From: Glandiceps talaboti
Lineage: Eukaryota > Hemichordata > Enteropneusta > Spengelidae
Assembly (NCBI RefSeq): GCF_964340395.1
Contig: NC_135556.1
Coordinates: 18,042,142-18,106,141, forward strand
DNA: 64,000 nucleotides
Direction: 5' to 3'
Numbering within the stretch: position 1 is the first letter of the stretch; each line of letters begins with the position of its first letter. The notes under the pieces were generated by a model. The model saw only the letters and a program-made list of their open reading frames with translations. It had not been told where the DNA came from and did not search any database. Of this stretch, positions 38,360 through 51,860 are shown in pieces. Made by a program: the position numbers and the translations under genes.

Positions 38360-41147
38360 TCAAAATCCACTGGCAGTGTTCCAAAGTCTACCGACTGCAT
38401 CGGTTACTCTTGATCGGAAAGGACGTTTTGAGGTTGCTGAACATGACCGCTTCTTCCTGCGACGAGTGACAGGGCCCGAGTGCCTTCCATCACTACTGCT
38501 ACTGCCCTCGGAATCAGAATCGTACACATTACTAGAATTCTCTACATCTATACTATCACTGTTCGACCCACTCTCGTCCTGCGAGTCATTGCTACTGCTT
38601 TCGCTTCTACGGTATCTAGACGTTTGCAATGCGGACCGTGACCGCACAATATCATGAGAGTCATTACTGCTCTCACTTCTGCGATGTCTAGATGTTCGCA
38701 GTACTGGTCCTGACCGTACACTCGACAAGTGGCTTCCACTATCATCTGATTCTGCCGCTAGGCTTGGATCGCGACTTGATCGACATATGCTTACTTCATC
38801 ATCAACGTACTCAAACTGTCTGTCCGGTGCAATACTATCCATGTCGATTTCATTATCAAGTTTCCTTGTAGCGCTACGTGTTTTTAAAGTATACACATCA
38901 TTGTCAAGACCTTGCTTGTCCAAGTTTTCCTTCACATTGGTTATGACTCTGTCTTTCACAATACTGGATGGATTGGAGTTTTTCTTTGGTATTCGGTATC
39001 CACTCAGACTACCCTTGGGACTGCTTTGAGTGGGAAACAATGATTCCCGTACTTTTGCAGCTTCGTCTCTCATACTCTCTTGCCTAGGAGAGATCTCAGT
39101 TCTCCTCAATACTCGCAATCTCTCGTTTATACCACTAGAGGGAGTCCTATTTTTGTTCTTATCACAATGCTTTCTGTTTTTAAAAGTTTCAGGGTCTAAA
39201 TTTGTCCTTTCTAGTTTGACCCGTGGCACAACTGTGACAGGATTTCCCTTACCGAACAGAGTGTCAATTCTCCTCCTTGCCAAAGTATCATAGCTACCAT
39301 TTGACCTTTGACGCTTTGACCTGGTGCCGCCCTTTGGGTCAGGCTCGATTTTCCTCTTCATATTAGACATGGAGAGAACATCATCCTGCTTATTTTCTTT
39401 CTGACCACTTTCACATTCATATTTAACAGGTACACTATCTTCCTTGTTGACAGTTACTTGATTGTTATTTGTTGCTCTATGTTCTATCCTTTCACTGTTG
39501 TTCACATTACGTGGCAAAGATTCAACCGCGTACGTTTCCATTTTCAAAGTGATAGACGCTGACCTCCGTCTCTCACGTCCCATAACTGACAATAATTGAG
39601 ACTCTCTAGATGATACACTATCTTTCGATGATGAAAGACTCTCCTTAGATGATGGTGTTAATGGTTTTGAACCTTGACTGCGAAATCTACGGCTCCGTTT
39701 TGATCGAGAGCTGTCTTTACTGGCATTACTACTGCTTCCTTCAGATTGATTGCTGTCACTTGTATCCTCATGTCCAGTGCTTTCTGAAGACGCACTCTCC
39801 GATCCCTCGTTATCTGTCCTAACGAGCGTCATAATTTGACTTTCACTTCGTATGATGGCAGTTCTGACCCACTCAAAGTCATTATTGTTTAGAGGTACAC
39901 TGTCATCACTCAGTAGTTCTGACTGCTTGTGGAAAATCTGTTCCCTCAGTTTGTTAGACTGTCGGCTCAGTTTTTCACGTTTCTGAACCATGTAGCACAG
40001 ATTTCTTACCTGTAAAGCAATCAAGATACACAATATGAGATCACAGAACAAATATGGATAATTTACCTCATGAAACACATTTTTGATTTTAACGATAGCT
40101 TTTATTCCTTGTTTCAACATCATTGAAAACACTGTCCTTCACTGTCTATGCAATGCACAAGAGATTCTTTCAATAGATGATGTCTTACACTATATGTGGT
40201 AATATGGTGCTCCAAAGACAACTTTCACCACTTGTGATCTACATAGTTATGACTGTCTTTGTTGAAAATATGTAGGGTTCACTGAAATGGGTAAGTAGAA
40301 ACAAGTGAAATTTTGGCTGTACCCTACGTTTCACCCCTACATTCCTACAATGGTTCAATCCTCATCATTATAAACAATAGGATTATACTATAGTTCCATA
40401 GTAAAAGGGGTTATGAATTCCTATATGGTGGGTTTGTAGCACTACTTACCCTTTCACCCCTACATTCCAAACATGGATCAATCCACATTATAAACAATAC
40501 TAGGATTATACTATAGTTCCATAGTAAAAGGGGTTATGAATTCCACTATACTGGGATTGTAGCACCATTTGCCCTTCACTCCTACATTCCAATTATGATA
40601 CATTTGTAGGACTACTCATACACTTTCACCCCTACAATCCAACACATAGTTCAATCGTAATTATTCTAAACACTAGGATTATACGACTGTGCCACTGTAA
40701 AAGGGGTTATGTAGCACTACTTACCCTTTCTAGATCCTGTCTAAGATGTACAAACATTCTCATCCTTGCTATCAAGCTGTCTTCTTCTGCTTGAGACATT
40801 GCTCCACTCTCTTCTTTCTTGGGTGGAAGCAATGGCCTGTTGAAGTTCGACTGTAAAAGGAATAAATAGACAACATGAAAATAAGTATACAACTTACCGT
40901 ACAGTATTGAATAGATATTATTCAGGACAGATTAACTTGCGCTGAGTGACATGGTTAAATACAATGTAAAGAAATAGTCCTTACCTTTCTTTTCAGTTTC
41001 CAGTATTCACAGACCTTGTCTACAGCATCTATGTCATCCTTCATGTTCAACACAGCTGCAACATCTTTGGCTCTAAGCTGTTTGTAGAACTCATCTTCTA
41101 ACTGTTGTATTCTAATAAATACAGAGACATAGAATCATCAGTACCCC

Positions 41148-41206
<59 letters not shown>

Positions 41207-44200
41207 GTCTGTCTGTCTGTATGTATGTATGTCTTCTGTCTGTCTGTCTATCTATCTACCTACTCACAGCATATGGTACCCCTACTATTGTGCAAACAAC
41301 ATACTAGTGACACAGGGAAGGGTCTCTTGTACTAGCTGAGCTTATTTTAATCAAAGGAAAACTACAGAGAAAACATAAACGTGTCCTGGACATCTCATCA
41401 CTATCCCATCCCTGAGCTTATCATGTGTGTGAACATGGCTCTATTGCATCCGGTGTTAACACAAAACTGTTTTGTCTGGGTTGGGAAGCAACTGAATGAA
41501 CAGATCTTTACATAAACATTTAACATTCCATCCTGAGGTTTTCATGGTCTATATGCACGATCTAACTTCTAAGCATCATAAATAGTCTTACCCTAAAGCC
41601 CTCTCATTGGCTTTCTCTTCCTGAGTTTTTTCTTTCTTAGGAGTGGTTTTCATAGGTGAATCAATAACATCTACTTCCCCTTGAAGTCGTCTCTTAGTAT
41701 GTCTCATACACAGAGACTGTAAACAAGGACAGAAAATAACAAAGTTAGTGGGTCTCATGCACAGAGACTGTAAACAAGGACAGAAAATAACAAAGTTAGT
41801 GGGTCCCATGCACAAAGACTGTAGCGAGGTAGATTCTACCTTGAATGCATCATAGCCAAAATTATGGAATTATGCCAGACAGGGCATGATATAGGGAAAA
41901 TATCACACTATAAATAATGTTGTTTTGCATGGAGTTACATAGCTATATAAGTTTTGGTATACAACATATGACATGGACTTACCTTAAACTTGACCTCTGC
42001 AGCATCATCTAAGTATGTCTTCATTTCCAAACTGTGTTGGAAACCACAGCTGACATGGTATGCAGTTTTACAGGTTTTCACCTACACAGAAAACAATGCA
42101 AGTTATCAGAGATCTTAACAGGAAAATAAAACAGAATCACACGTCTACGAAATGTACAGGTTACTGTTTACTGGCTCTGTTTGATACAACCATGCTGAAA
42201 CTAATAAACTGCAAACTGGGTTCTACAGGAGGGCAGTCATTCTTTGAACCGATAATGCACTCTGAAATGTGTTTTGGAAAATTGGTTTCAGTTTCACTCC
42301 CTTGGCTTTATGATACAATGTTTGTTTTCATATATACTCTAATCCATTTTTTTGTCACCAGCATTTAGTTGGAAGGTAAATACCACTGAGAATACAATAT
42401 AGTGCTATATTCATGTTTGTGACTAGAGTAACGAGGTGAAATATGCACTGAATAGTGTATGCACATGTAATAGCCACACAAAACATTGAATAGTGTATAC
42501 ACATGTGTAATAGCCACACAAAACACTGAATAGTGTATACACATGTGTAATAGCCACACAAAACATTGAATAGAGTATACACATGTGTAATAGCCACACA
42601 AAACACTGAATAGTGTATACACATGTAATAGCCACACAAAACACTGAATAGTGTATACACATGTGTAATAGCCACACAAAACATTGAATAGAGTATACAC
42701 ATGTGTAATAGCCACACAAAACATTGAATAGAGTATACACATGTGTAATAGCCACACAAAACACTGAATAGTGTATACACATGTGTAATAGCCACACAAA
42801 ACATTGAATAGAGTATACACATGTGTAATAGCCACACAAAACATTGAATAGAGTATACACATGTGTAATAGCCACACAAAACACTGAATAGTGTATACAC
42901 ATGTGTAATAGCCACACAAAACATTGAATAGAGTATACACATGTGTAATAGCCACACAAAACATTGAATAGTGTATACACATGTGTAATAGCCACACAAA
43001 ACATTGAATAGAGTATACACATGTGTAATAGCCACACAAATGATGTGATTTGTAAAGTAGGAAATGCTACATGGGAAACAGTCTAGTTAGGAAAAGCTGT
43101 GAAACCCTCTAGGAGTGTGAAATGATTCATTTGTTCTCTTCGTCTTTCATTGCTAAGCACTGAATGATTTGTTAGTGGGTGTTTTTTTTTGTTTCTTTTG
43201 AGTGAAAGAAAATCTATATCAATTTAATGGATATCATACATGTAGCATATCAAAGTAAATAACTGAAAAGAAATTAATGGGATACTGGAAATAGGTTTGG
43301 ATAGTCACAAAAATTCAATGAGTTGGTGTTCACACTCACTCAAAATTGTATTACAAAACAAATGGAAACATACTGTAAACCTAGATATTTTAGTCACTAG
43401 TTTTTTTGGCATTTTTAGAGTATGTAGCTACATTTGTAAATCTCCCAAGTCTAATTTTAACTAATTACCAGACTGGTACATAGTGTACATGAGGCATTTT
43501 AGTCTCAACGTATATTTTGCATGGTTGCTACCCAGGAAAATCAGGGAAAATTGAGACTTTTTAGCAAAAAAAATACCAGGTTTACAGTAATGAAAAGATA
43601 CTTACTGAGCATTGAATACAAGCCCCTGTTCTCTCCCTACACAGGCTACATATCAGAGACCACCTGCTGGCCTGTAAAATAATGAAAATGTAAATATTTC
43701 AGCTATTAAGTTCAACTATCACAAAGCTTCTCTCTCAGAACCAGAAATGGGCGTTTGAACATTTTGTTGACAGTGTGGCTTTGTTGCCAGCTAGTAAGGG
43801 TGGCCCTATTTTTTTGTTTCTCATTACCTGACCAACCCAAATTTTCAGTTCGGACTTCAAAAAAAAATTATTTTCGCCCGCCATTGATATTTTGTAGAAG
43901 ATCACCCTCTTTGGCAAGAATAAGCAAGTGTCTGGATAACAGTAATGAGAAAGATTTTTAAAAATCGGGTCACCCTAAAAATGAAACATCTGTTTTAATA
44001 ATGAATACATTTTATTGCACTCAGTGCATTTGTTTGTGCACACACTGCCTTATCAAATATACTAATATTTACAGAATTATATTTGCCAACGTGAATTAAC
44101 AACAGCATGGCAAACAATGAACGTTCTCATGATAATGTATATGTTATCCTAAACATTAATTTTCCAGTTTATGTCCTGGGTTTATCATTTTTTCAATATC

Positions 44201-47200
44201 TGCTTTCATCTTTTGACATTTATAATCATGGTCAATTTCTATGTACTTACTGGAATCTGAGATATCTTAGTTATTGGTTCCATTTTCTCTACACAACCAA
44301 TACTAACTTCTGGTACCCACAGAGCACAGCTGACATGGGCCCACTTTGCACCACTCCTATGTACCAAAACAGAAAGACAATCTAACATGCCATTGGATTT
44401 TCACAGAAAAAAGGTAAGCCCACACAGAATGCAGGGGAAATACACATACTGGTCTTTCACAGAAAAAAGGTAAGACCATACAGAATACAGAGAAAATACT
44501 CATACTAGTAGCCTTGGAAGCAAATCACTCAATGTAGAATGGAACAGTGGATGGAAATTATCAGTCAGAATGTGAAAGGTTTCATCTTATCTGGAATGCA
44601 TAAATCTAAGTTCTGAATCCTCAATGTTATCTGAAAATTGAACTTGCCCTTGATATGAATGAAGTAAATTGCTGAACACAGACAAACACAATTGAATGAT
44701 TTACAAACAAGCTGTTCACTGTTTTTTTGGCATTGAGATTTTGATCTTTCTTGATCAACGATCCTCATCAGAATGACAAATTCCACAGTTACAGCTGACC
44801 ACTTTGAACTGCTTGTGTGTTATAACCTTTGTAAATCATTTGATCTACAAAAACTGATGAACATTTTTGGTCACAATTGAACGCATGCCTTTGAATGAAT
44901 ACAACATGTAAGCAACACATGCACTAGATATCTGATGCTACATCAACTCGAGGCAATTTCAAGATTTTCAACAGATGCAAGTCTGCCTCCAGATTGAGTA
45001 CCTTTGTTCAGAGAAAGCTCGACCTACCTTGTACTTTTCATTGCCCCTTTCTTCTTAGGACAAAGAATACAGGTTGGTTGTATTCCAAGTGCACAAGTCC
45101 TGCACATCCAGCTACCTTCTGGAATCTTAACAATGCCATAGCATGCTTGGTGTACACAGATATCACAGGAATCACAGAACACCATTTCATTGCCTTCTTC
45201 ACAATCAGGCTACAAATACAAATACACATTGTGTCACATACAAATACACATTGTGTCAAAGCAGGGCTAGAGATTGTGTTAACATCTGATTAAATGTTCT
45301 ATGGGAGAGTTACTTACCGATCTACATACATCACATATGACATCTTCATCATATTCAATACCAAGACCTTCTTGGGTTAGTATGACATGAGTCATGTTGT
45401 CATGACACTGCTTCTCACATTCCTCCATCAATGTCTCCATAGTCAGTTCATCTATGGGTAAATCACCTACACACAAACAAATAGAAAAGAAGTCACTACA
45501 GTAAATAGGAGAACTAGGTACTCAATGTAAATGTCGTAATTCAATCTTAGAACATATATATATATATACACAAGAGAATCAATTAATTAATCAAGTAAGT
45601 TGCCTTGGAGGAATCCAAATCGTCAACATCATTATACAAGGTATGTAATCTCCTGGGAACTCCCGCATTAATGACTTGAACAGTTGGGGCAATTACTCAT
45701 GTGCAGCCTGCAGGTACTATGTGGCTAGGTCTGAGTGACTCTGGGATAGTCTGTGGAGAGGCTAGGAAAGCCGTAACAGTTCCACAGTGACGAGATATGG
45801 AGTGTGCAACATAGCCCTATCACATAGTTCCAACCTGAGTGGACTTCTATAGAAATGTGTGGTCATGTTCATGTGTGTATATGTCTGTAAAATAAAAATC
45901 GCTGAGACCAATTCCAGATGCAGATGACATCAACAGAAGACATTATTAGAACACATATGTTGGTACGTACCCACATCTTCGCGTTCCCTGTTGACTATCT
46001 TCAACCACTGAGTGTCTGTGTCATCTAAATCATATCTACACACTTGAGATGCTAACTGATGTAGTGTTGATGCACTCTGTTCATCAGTGGCTTCATACTT
46101 CAGTAACTTCTTAGGCCTAGACACGTGGAAATGATCACATCAATCATGTCACAAAAAGTCAAATTTATAGCCAAACGATTTCTGCTGGTTACGTATAACA
46201 TGGTAAACACAATTTACTCTTTGACATGCCAAATATCTTTCCATGTCAGTTAATATGGTGTTCCTAGAAGTTCAAGTTCAAAATGGTTATTCAGAGGCCA
46301 AGCTTGAAAATGGGATTAATATCTAGGTGTGAAAAATACTTGTCTGGCAGGGCTATAGAAAAAGTTCATCCAGAACAAAAGAATCATCCTATGTGATACA
46401 CTTATGGCACCACTGATAAGATAAAACTTAAGTGAGAACATGGGATTGAAACCATGGCCTTTAAGAGCAAAAATGCATTCATTATGCTATATGTATCAGA
46501 AGAGAACATTGACACTTTCTGAGTTCAAGTGTACAATATAACTGTGAGGTGGTTTTTTATGTAAATAGTGTGTAATTCTATCATTAATTTTTAAGTCAAA
46601 CAATACATAAATGTTCAGATTAGTCCACAGTATTTTAGTATGACACTTTGATGTTATTCCCCAATTTTTCTCTTCATTCGGCCAAGGAAAATACGAGGGA
46701 CCTAGGGGGGCCTTTGTTACTACTCATCTAGTGACTCGTAGTTAGGTCATGAGTATTTTCCAGCTGAATGAAGAAAAATATTGGAGAATAACATAATTAT
46801 ATCAGCACCAGTAATATCAAAGAAAAATCGGGAAAAGCAATGGTAATTTTGAACATTTTGACTCATATTTCGAACACAGCAGAATCAGTGATGTAGACAC
46901 GCGTTGTCGTGACATAGAATGACCAGAGTATTTATTCCATACTTTTTGTTCAACTTGGCTCATGCATGGTACAATGTTAATGATACTTTTTGACCAGTGT
47001 ACTTACAGTTTGAATTCTGCTCTTTGCCACCTTAGTGCGATTGTTTTGACCACAGGTTCCGGATAGTCATCCGGATTAACAGGGACCTGGACACCCTTTT
47101 CCCATTCTTGTTTCCATTGGTCACTGATCAAATAATATTCTTCTGGCTGTAGTTGGTACGAATCTGGTAGTTTCATGGCACTAATCAGATCTTTTCTAAA

Positions 47201-49521
47201 TACCTGAAAATGAAATACAAGGTAAAAAGGAGGAAAGTTGTTATCTCATGGCATGGCATGGCATGATATGATATTCCAAAGATGTAATGTCAACAGACTA
47301 GCACTCTAGCACTTTACAGGCTGTAACAAAATTTAAAAAGAAAAAAAAAAAAAGGGGGGGGGGGGGGGGGGGGGGGTTGAAAAAATAATCTGCATCTTCT
47401 ATATTAGCACCCTGCTTCCATATGTTGCAGAATAGTAATGGAATTTTTAGTCCTGTACCAATCTTTAAAATGTTCCAATGAGTTGACATCCATTTAAGAC
47501 CATTTTATGATTTCTCTAGTCAGAACCATATGCGTGGGAATACGTGACAAAGACATCCTCTGATGCCTATGTCTTTTTGGACCTTTTACCCCAAAAAATG
47601 AGTTTTACACACTCCTATGAGTTTGCTCAACGTAGAACACTGATAGGTGACAAGGTAATGAATGTTTTACTGTGATCATTTCCATGCAAACTGTTACGAA
47701 TGAATCTAGGAGGTAAGTGTAACAGTATGAACTAAACTTGGCTAATACTAATGCTATCCCCTACTTTCATTACGTATCGGTAAAACACATTGACCACCTG
47801 TTTCTCTGCAAATGGAGTTTTCACTGTCCTTTTAAAGATTAACTGCACACACACTACACACTACAATCTGTATACTGCATACTAATTCCACCATAACTAC
47901 TATATGCTGTTTATCATGTAAATTATGTTATTTCAAGCACAGACATCCCTAAACAAAGTGTTATGATCTTTTGTCAGATTTGTAATAAGACTCTTGAGCC
48001 ACCCAAAAAACCAAAAATTTTTTTTAGTCATTTTTGTTTGTCTCAATCAAAATACATTTGTACATTTGATTGCTATCAAATAATGAAACAATGCAAATTG
48101 CAAAACAGTAGTTTGTATATAAAAACCTACATTATATCTGTCACGTAACCAGTGGTAACCCATGTCACATATATCTAACAGTAACCCAGGTCACAAAGAA
48201 CCAATTATCCATTCACCTGGGTACAAAGTTCCATTACCTTGTAATAACACTGTATCTAAGCAGTACATTAACTATACCTACTACTATGTTAAAGTATCTA
48301 CAGTAAAACCACCATAGTCTGCAGTCTAACTAAAGCCACATTTGTACAAACTCAATTTCACAAAAAGGCGAAAATATGGAAGAAATACTTTTCTTTTTTC
48401 TTCAATAAATATATGAAGGGAAATAGCATCTGAACATTTAGTATACACTTACTATATAACCACCTATTTTAACAGTCCCCTTAACAACCATAATACTAAC
48501 CAAGGACATTTCTTGACAATGCTGGTTCATTATATATCACTTGTACTGTACAGGTTTGCAGAATTCTATTTTTTGTCATTAACTTTCAGGCTTTCCAATT
48601 GACAAACAGTAGTGACATAATTTAGCAAACAACACTGGCCCAAACCCCCACTTGAATAATCTTCTATCAATATACATTATCAAAACAAATCTGAAATATC
48701 CATGATTACAACAAATTAGAAACATTTACTAGACTAGCTAGACAGTCATCTTTCTACCTGGGATGTATTTCTCTGTACACAAAAAAAAATACAAATTGGG
48801 GAAAAGGGGACTAGCTAGATACTGGATGGTTAGTATGTTGAATTGAATGTACGATTCCTTTGTTCTTATCCATAACATACATGTAAGGACTCTTGCAGCA
48901 CTATGCCATACATTAGTTATCTTATTCAACTGGTGATACAAGTGATGCACATTCTCCTCAGAATCTTTTCACATGAGGGCTAAGTGATTATCACACCTTA
49001 GCCTATAGTCAGTTAGAAACCAGGAAGGGGGAATTGTGTGCCTTGTGTGTTATGCTCAGTGGTTTTGAGTATAATTTTCATTATCATTAGGGTGCTCAGA
49101 AATGACAAGACAGCTTGTCATCCTTGTTACTTTGGTTCAGGCAGAATGCAAATGCCAACATGTAAGACTAAACCTGTTAACCTCAGTATTATTTCCAATC
49201 ATTTCCAAAATAAAGTTTATCATTATCACATATACATGTACATTCAACTACTTCTCTGTATAAAATACTGTCAATGTTGCAAGTCTGAAATTTTATTACA
49301 AAATCAGTGTTGTGCCACATTTTCCTAAAATATGCTTCACATCAGTATTTCCATGTATATTGTTGTCCATAATGTGAGTGGATCACATCACAACAACGGC
49401 ATGATTTTACAAATTAAGTACAATAGGATTCGTAGTTTACAACACCTACCTCAGCTGGTTTATGGTTACCACTGGATGACGTCTCAAAAATCGGTTGTGG
49501 GGGAGGTGGTACTATACTCAT
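38360..49521 (-). CDS. JADE-family PHD finger protein (HBO1 complex scaffold)
   Basis: Orthologue of JADE1/2/3 (PHF17/15/16), nuclear scaffold and histone-H3 reader of the KAT7/HBO1 acetyltransferase complex with ING4/5 and MEAF6. Coding exons, minus strand: 49450-49521, 47007-47203, 45971-46116, 45318-45466, 45028-45209, 44251-44356, 43606-43671, 41983-42081, 41592-41716, 40985-41111, 40725-40850, 38360-40009. Phases agree throughout and give about 1014 aa. Hallmarks: [15 protein letters not shown] and [11 protein letters not shown] (EPL1-like, residues about 30-60), [31 protein letters not shown] opening PHD1 (about 184-231), CPKKKGAMK and [13 protein letters not shown] of the extended second finger, closed by CMRH (342-345), then YWKLKRK and [20 protein letters not shown]. 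The tail (466-1014) is one exon, Ser- and charge-rich. The ATG at 49521 is the first usable one in its exon; an upstream exon could exist, so the N-terminus is uncertain. I could not assign JADE1, 2 or 3. Confidence 0.94.
40310..40745. repeat. Degenerate intronic tandem repeat (about 120-130 bp) copying a JADE splice donor
   Basis: Blocks with CCCTACATTCC, TTCAATC, ACTAGGATTATAC and GTAAAAGGGGTTATG recur about four times in the last JADE intron. The block next to exon 40725-40850 includes its donor. A second copy near 40434-40456 keeps the same minus-strand sequence GAAAGGGTAAGTAGTGCTAC. Confidence 0.8.
41149..41256. repeat. Compound microsatellite (CTAT)n-(GTCT)n-(GTAT)n in a JADE intron
   Basis: CTAT array, then GTCT, GTAT and GTCTTCTGTCT units, only about 40 bp from the 3' splice site of exon 40985-41111. 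Confidence 0.93.
41705..41831 (-). other. Triplicated 3' splice site with 51-bp spacing in JADE
   Basis: The minus strand carries three copies of a 51-bp unit, each with acceptor ACAG|TCT at 41716, 41767 and 41818. The two inner units differ at only a few positions. The unit is 17 codons with no stop ([17 protein letters not shown]), so any of the three acceptors keeps the reading frame. Use of 41716 places CMRH directly after the previous exon and preserves the Cys/His ligand pair expected to close the second zinc module. Confidence 0.85.
42441..43040. repeat. 40-bp minisatellite, about 15 copies, in a JADE intron
   Basis: Unit TGAATAGTGTATACACATGTG followed by TAATAGCCACACAAAACA, with a GTGTATAC/GAGTATAC variant and CACT/CATT variant at the unit border. 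Copies are nearly identical, and two lack a GT. Because 40 is not a multiple of 3 and no stop occurs on the minus strand, all three minus frames are open for over 600 bp. They are not genes. Confidence 0.97.
46321..46510. repeat. Dispersed repeat fragment in a JADE intron
   Basis: AGGTGTGAAAAA...TGGCAGGGCTATAGAAAAA resembles, in reverse orientation, 57850-57890 (TTTTTTCTATAGCTCTGCCA...TTTTTCACACCT). The following ACTGATAAGATAA and GGGATTGAAACC blocks resemble 17120-17180. Same family as the TTAA element at 57568-57921. Confidence 0.5.
47354..47376. repeat. Poly-A/poly-G tract in a JADE intron
   Basis: A run of 23 G follows an A-rich run, about 150 bp upstream (in JADE sense) of exon 47007-47203. 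Sequencing length at such runs is often unreliable. Confidence 0.9.
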
Positions 49522-50914
49522 CTTGACTGGAATGTCTGCTGGTTTCAAATAGAGATTATAATTGCAGGTATTAGACAAATCTAATTAACACCTGATGCAA
49601 GGAAAAAAAATGTACTACTACTACCACCAGAGTGATGCAGAAGAAGTAATGAAAAATGACAAACATCTATAAATAGAATACAACGGAAAGGTTTGATACA
49701 AATGATCACAAATTGCTATTCCTGACATGCACACCTACGCTTTGTATATCTCCAGTGTGCAGAGTAGCGGCACAATGCCTTTTTATTTCATTGTGTCGGT
49801 GGCCTGCAGCTTGCACCTGCTGTTGTTGACAAGCCTCCTCTTAATCAATTTTATGCATGTGCTAGTAGTTTGCAACGGGTGGCATCAAACAAAGAAATAC
49901 ATTTTTAAACAGAATATAGATGTAAAACTCATTTCAGCAATTTTACAATGTGTACTCCTCTACGCTTTATGTTTGCAATTATTTAAAATCGCGGCCGTGA
50001 CCAGGAAATGGCTTCCTTTGGCGAATGGCTTCCCCGGTAACCTTTGACATAGCAATTTCCATATTATGCTAATGACCCAAACAGACAAATTTGTTCTTTC
50101 AAAACTTGTACAATACAAATAAACGTTAGACATTTAATTCTATCCGTCGAAGATTGAAATAAAAGTCTCGTTGATCATTAAGGAAATGGATCTGTAAAAT
50201 ATTTTGATCACGATACATGTTTTAGACAAGGAAATTTGCTGGATATTTTAATATTGCGCCTCCACTGCGATATTTTCAAAATGGCGACATTATGTACACT
50301 CCTATGCAGAGTGCAGGTACGGAATCGCCAAATAATCACACCACGTCTCCAAAACAATAAAAATGTTAACTTTTATTCTCGGCCGCCAAACAAGACTTTC
50401 GAAATAAGACCTGATACACTACGATGTCTTTTGAAAAGGGCGAACTTTCTGAGGAAAACTGAGGACTGTCGTTGCCATATTGCATATGAATAGATCTATA
50501 CGTTACACCACACGCAACGGAACGCGTATCGTGTGAACAATGGGGAAAACAACCAGCCACCCGTCTTCTCGGGCATACATTCTAGTACCCAAACTCACCC
50601 TTTACGAAGATTACACGTCGCGGTTTCCTCTGTTTACCAATGGTACACTGACAAAGGCTAAACGGGCCTGTGAACCCGTGGAGATCTGGAAAACATCCAA
50701 GTCCACGGTCCTAATTAAATATTCACTCTGCATACAAATTCATTCAAACAACGTGCATACTTCTTGAAGATAATCTACCACGCATATGGTCTTGTCTCCT
50801 TCGATTGGTACTATTTCGATACTCCGGACACGAAAATAGCCATTATTTTCAACAGAATTACTGGGTTACACACGGACGATACCTTTAGCTTCTCCACACT
50901 TGGCGCCATACTGA

Positions 50915-50922
50915 TGACGTCA
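50915..50922. promoter_or_regulatory. Full CRE palindrome TGACGTCA
   Basis: Perfect CREB/ATF site in a CpG-containing patch upstream of JADE. Consistent with a promoter, not proven. Confidence 0.4.
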
Positions 50923-51860
50923 TGTGAATTCTTCGTAGTCCACGCGTGGTTGGGCGAGATTGTATAGCGCCACCATTGTACCTTTTTGGGGGATTTATCA
51001 CTTTTGTTTTTAAACAACCCCATTCATATCATGTGCGTTGTGTGCAAGTTGTACTTCACGAGTAAATCACAAACAACACGTAGAACACATTGGAACTTGA
51101 AGTTATATCGATATACATTGGTGATGTTTGCTTGTAATGCAGAGAAAGGTTGATTGTGTGATTAAAATTGGTAGAAATATGGATAGATTCCTTTATTTAC
51201 CTTTATATGCTTCGCACATTGCATCGTGTTGTTGTTTTTTAAATATAGTCTTCCTACGGCGGGCGATCGATTACTCCCAGATCGACAAAATATTAAACAA
51301 AGGAAATATACAAAGTTATTTAAATAAAGTACTCTAGCCATATATTCACAAATCAAATTTTAATTGGATTGTCTGAATACGTGCATGTAGAACTGAAATA
51401 CTACCAAACCAGAGTGACTATAGAGTTTCAATTAGGCAACACGGTGATTTTTTTTGCATCTCAGACAATGTTTTTATTACAAATTTAAATAAAGCAATAT
51501 ATATATAAACAATGATAGCGCGCAGTCATTTAGTACATTGTATCTCACTGTAGTACTGTAGACAAATGAATATCACTGTATGTCGTCGTATGAAACAAGG
51601 AAAATTCAAATACAAAATTGTTTATTTGTTGTTCACAGTGAGATAAAATGTAGTATAACAGTTCTTACATCCATTGACAGTTTAGAGTCTCTGTCACGAG
51701 TTTTTGTACAAAAAACGTTGTGTGAGATGTTCAAAACATCTTGCTGCCTAATTGTAATTCTATATAGTCACTCTAGTTTGGTTGTAAATGTTAAAATGTT
51801 ATCAGCTGTCATTTTGCCCTATGTAACCATAGTGGAGGGTATCATATAGTGTTACCACGC

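Noticed and set aside
38316-39293. Plus-strand frames of 80-113 codons
   Set aside because: Antisense to the Ser-rich last exon of JADE.
42355-43039. Three overlapping minus-strand frames of 204-226 codons
   Set aside because: They are the three readings of the stop-free 40-bp minisatellite inside a JADE intron.
42441-43040. CRISPR-like direct repeat array
   Set aside because: Units are contiguous with no unique spacers, and the DNA is clearly eukaryotic.
50236-50767. Plus-strand frames beginning MATLCTLLC (50281) and MGKTTSHPS (50540)
   Set aside because: Short, not recognised, no second exon found; probably JADE 5' flanking sequence read in reverse.
50883-50909. Minus-strand start exon MAPSVEKLK for JADE
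   Set aside because: Its phase 0 end joins the next JADE exon in frame only through a poor acceptor directly before the ATG at 49521, so it was not added to the gene.
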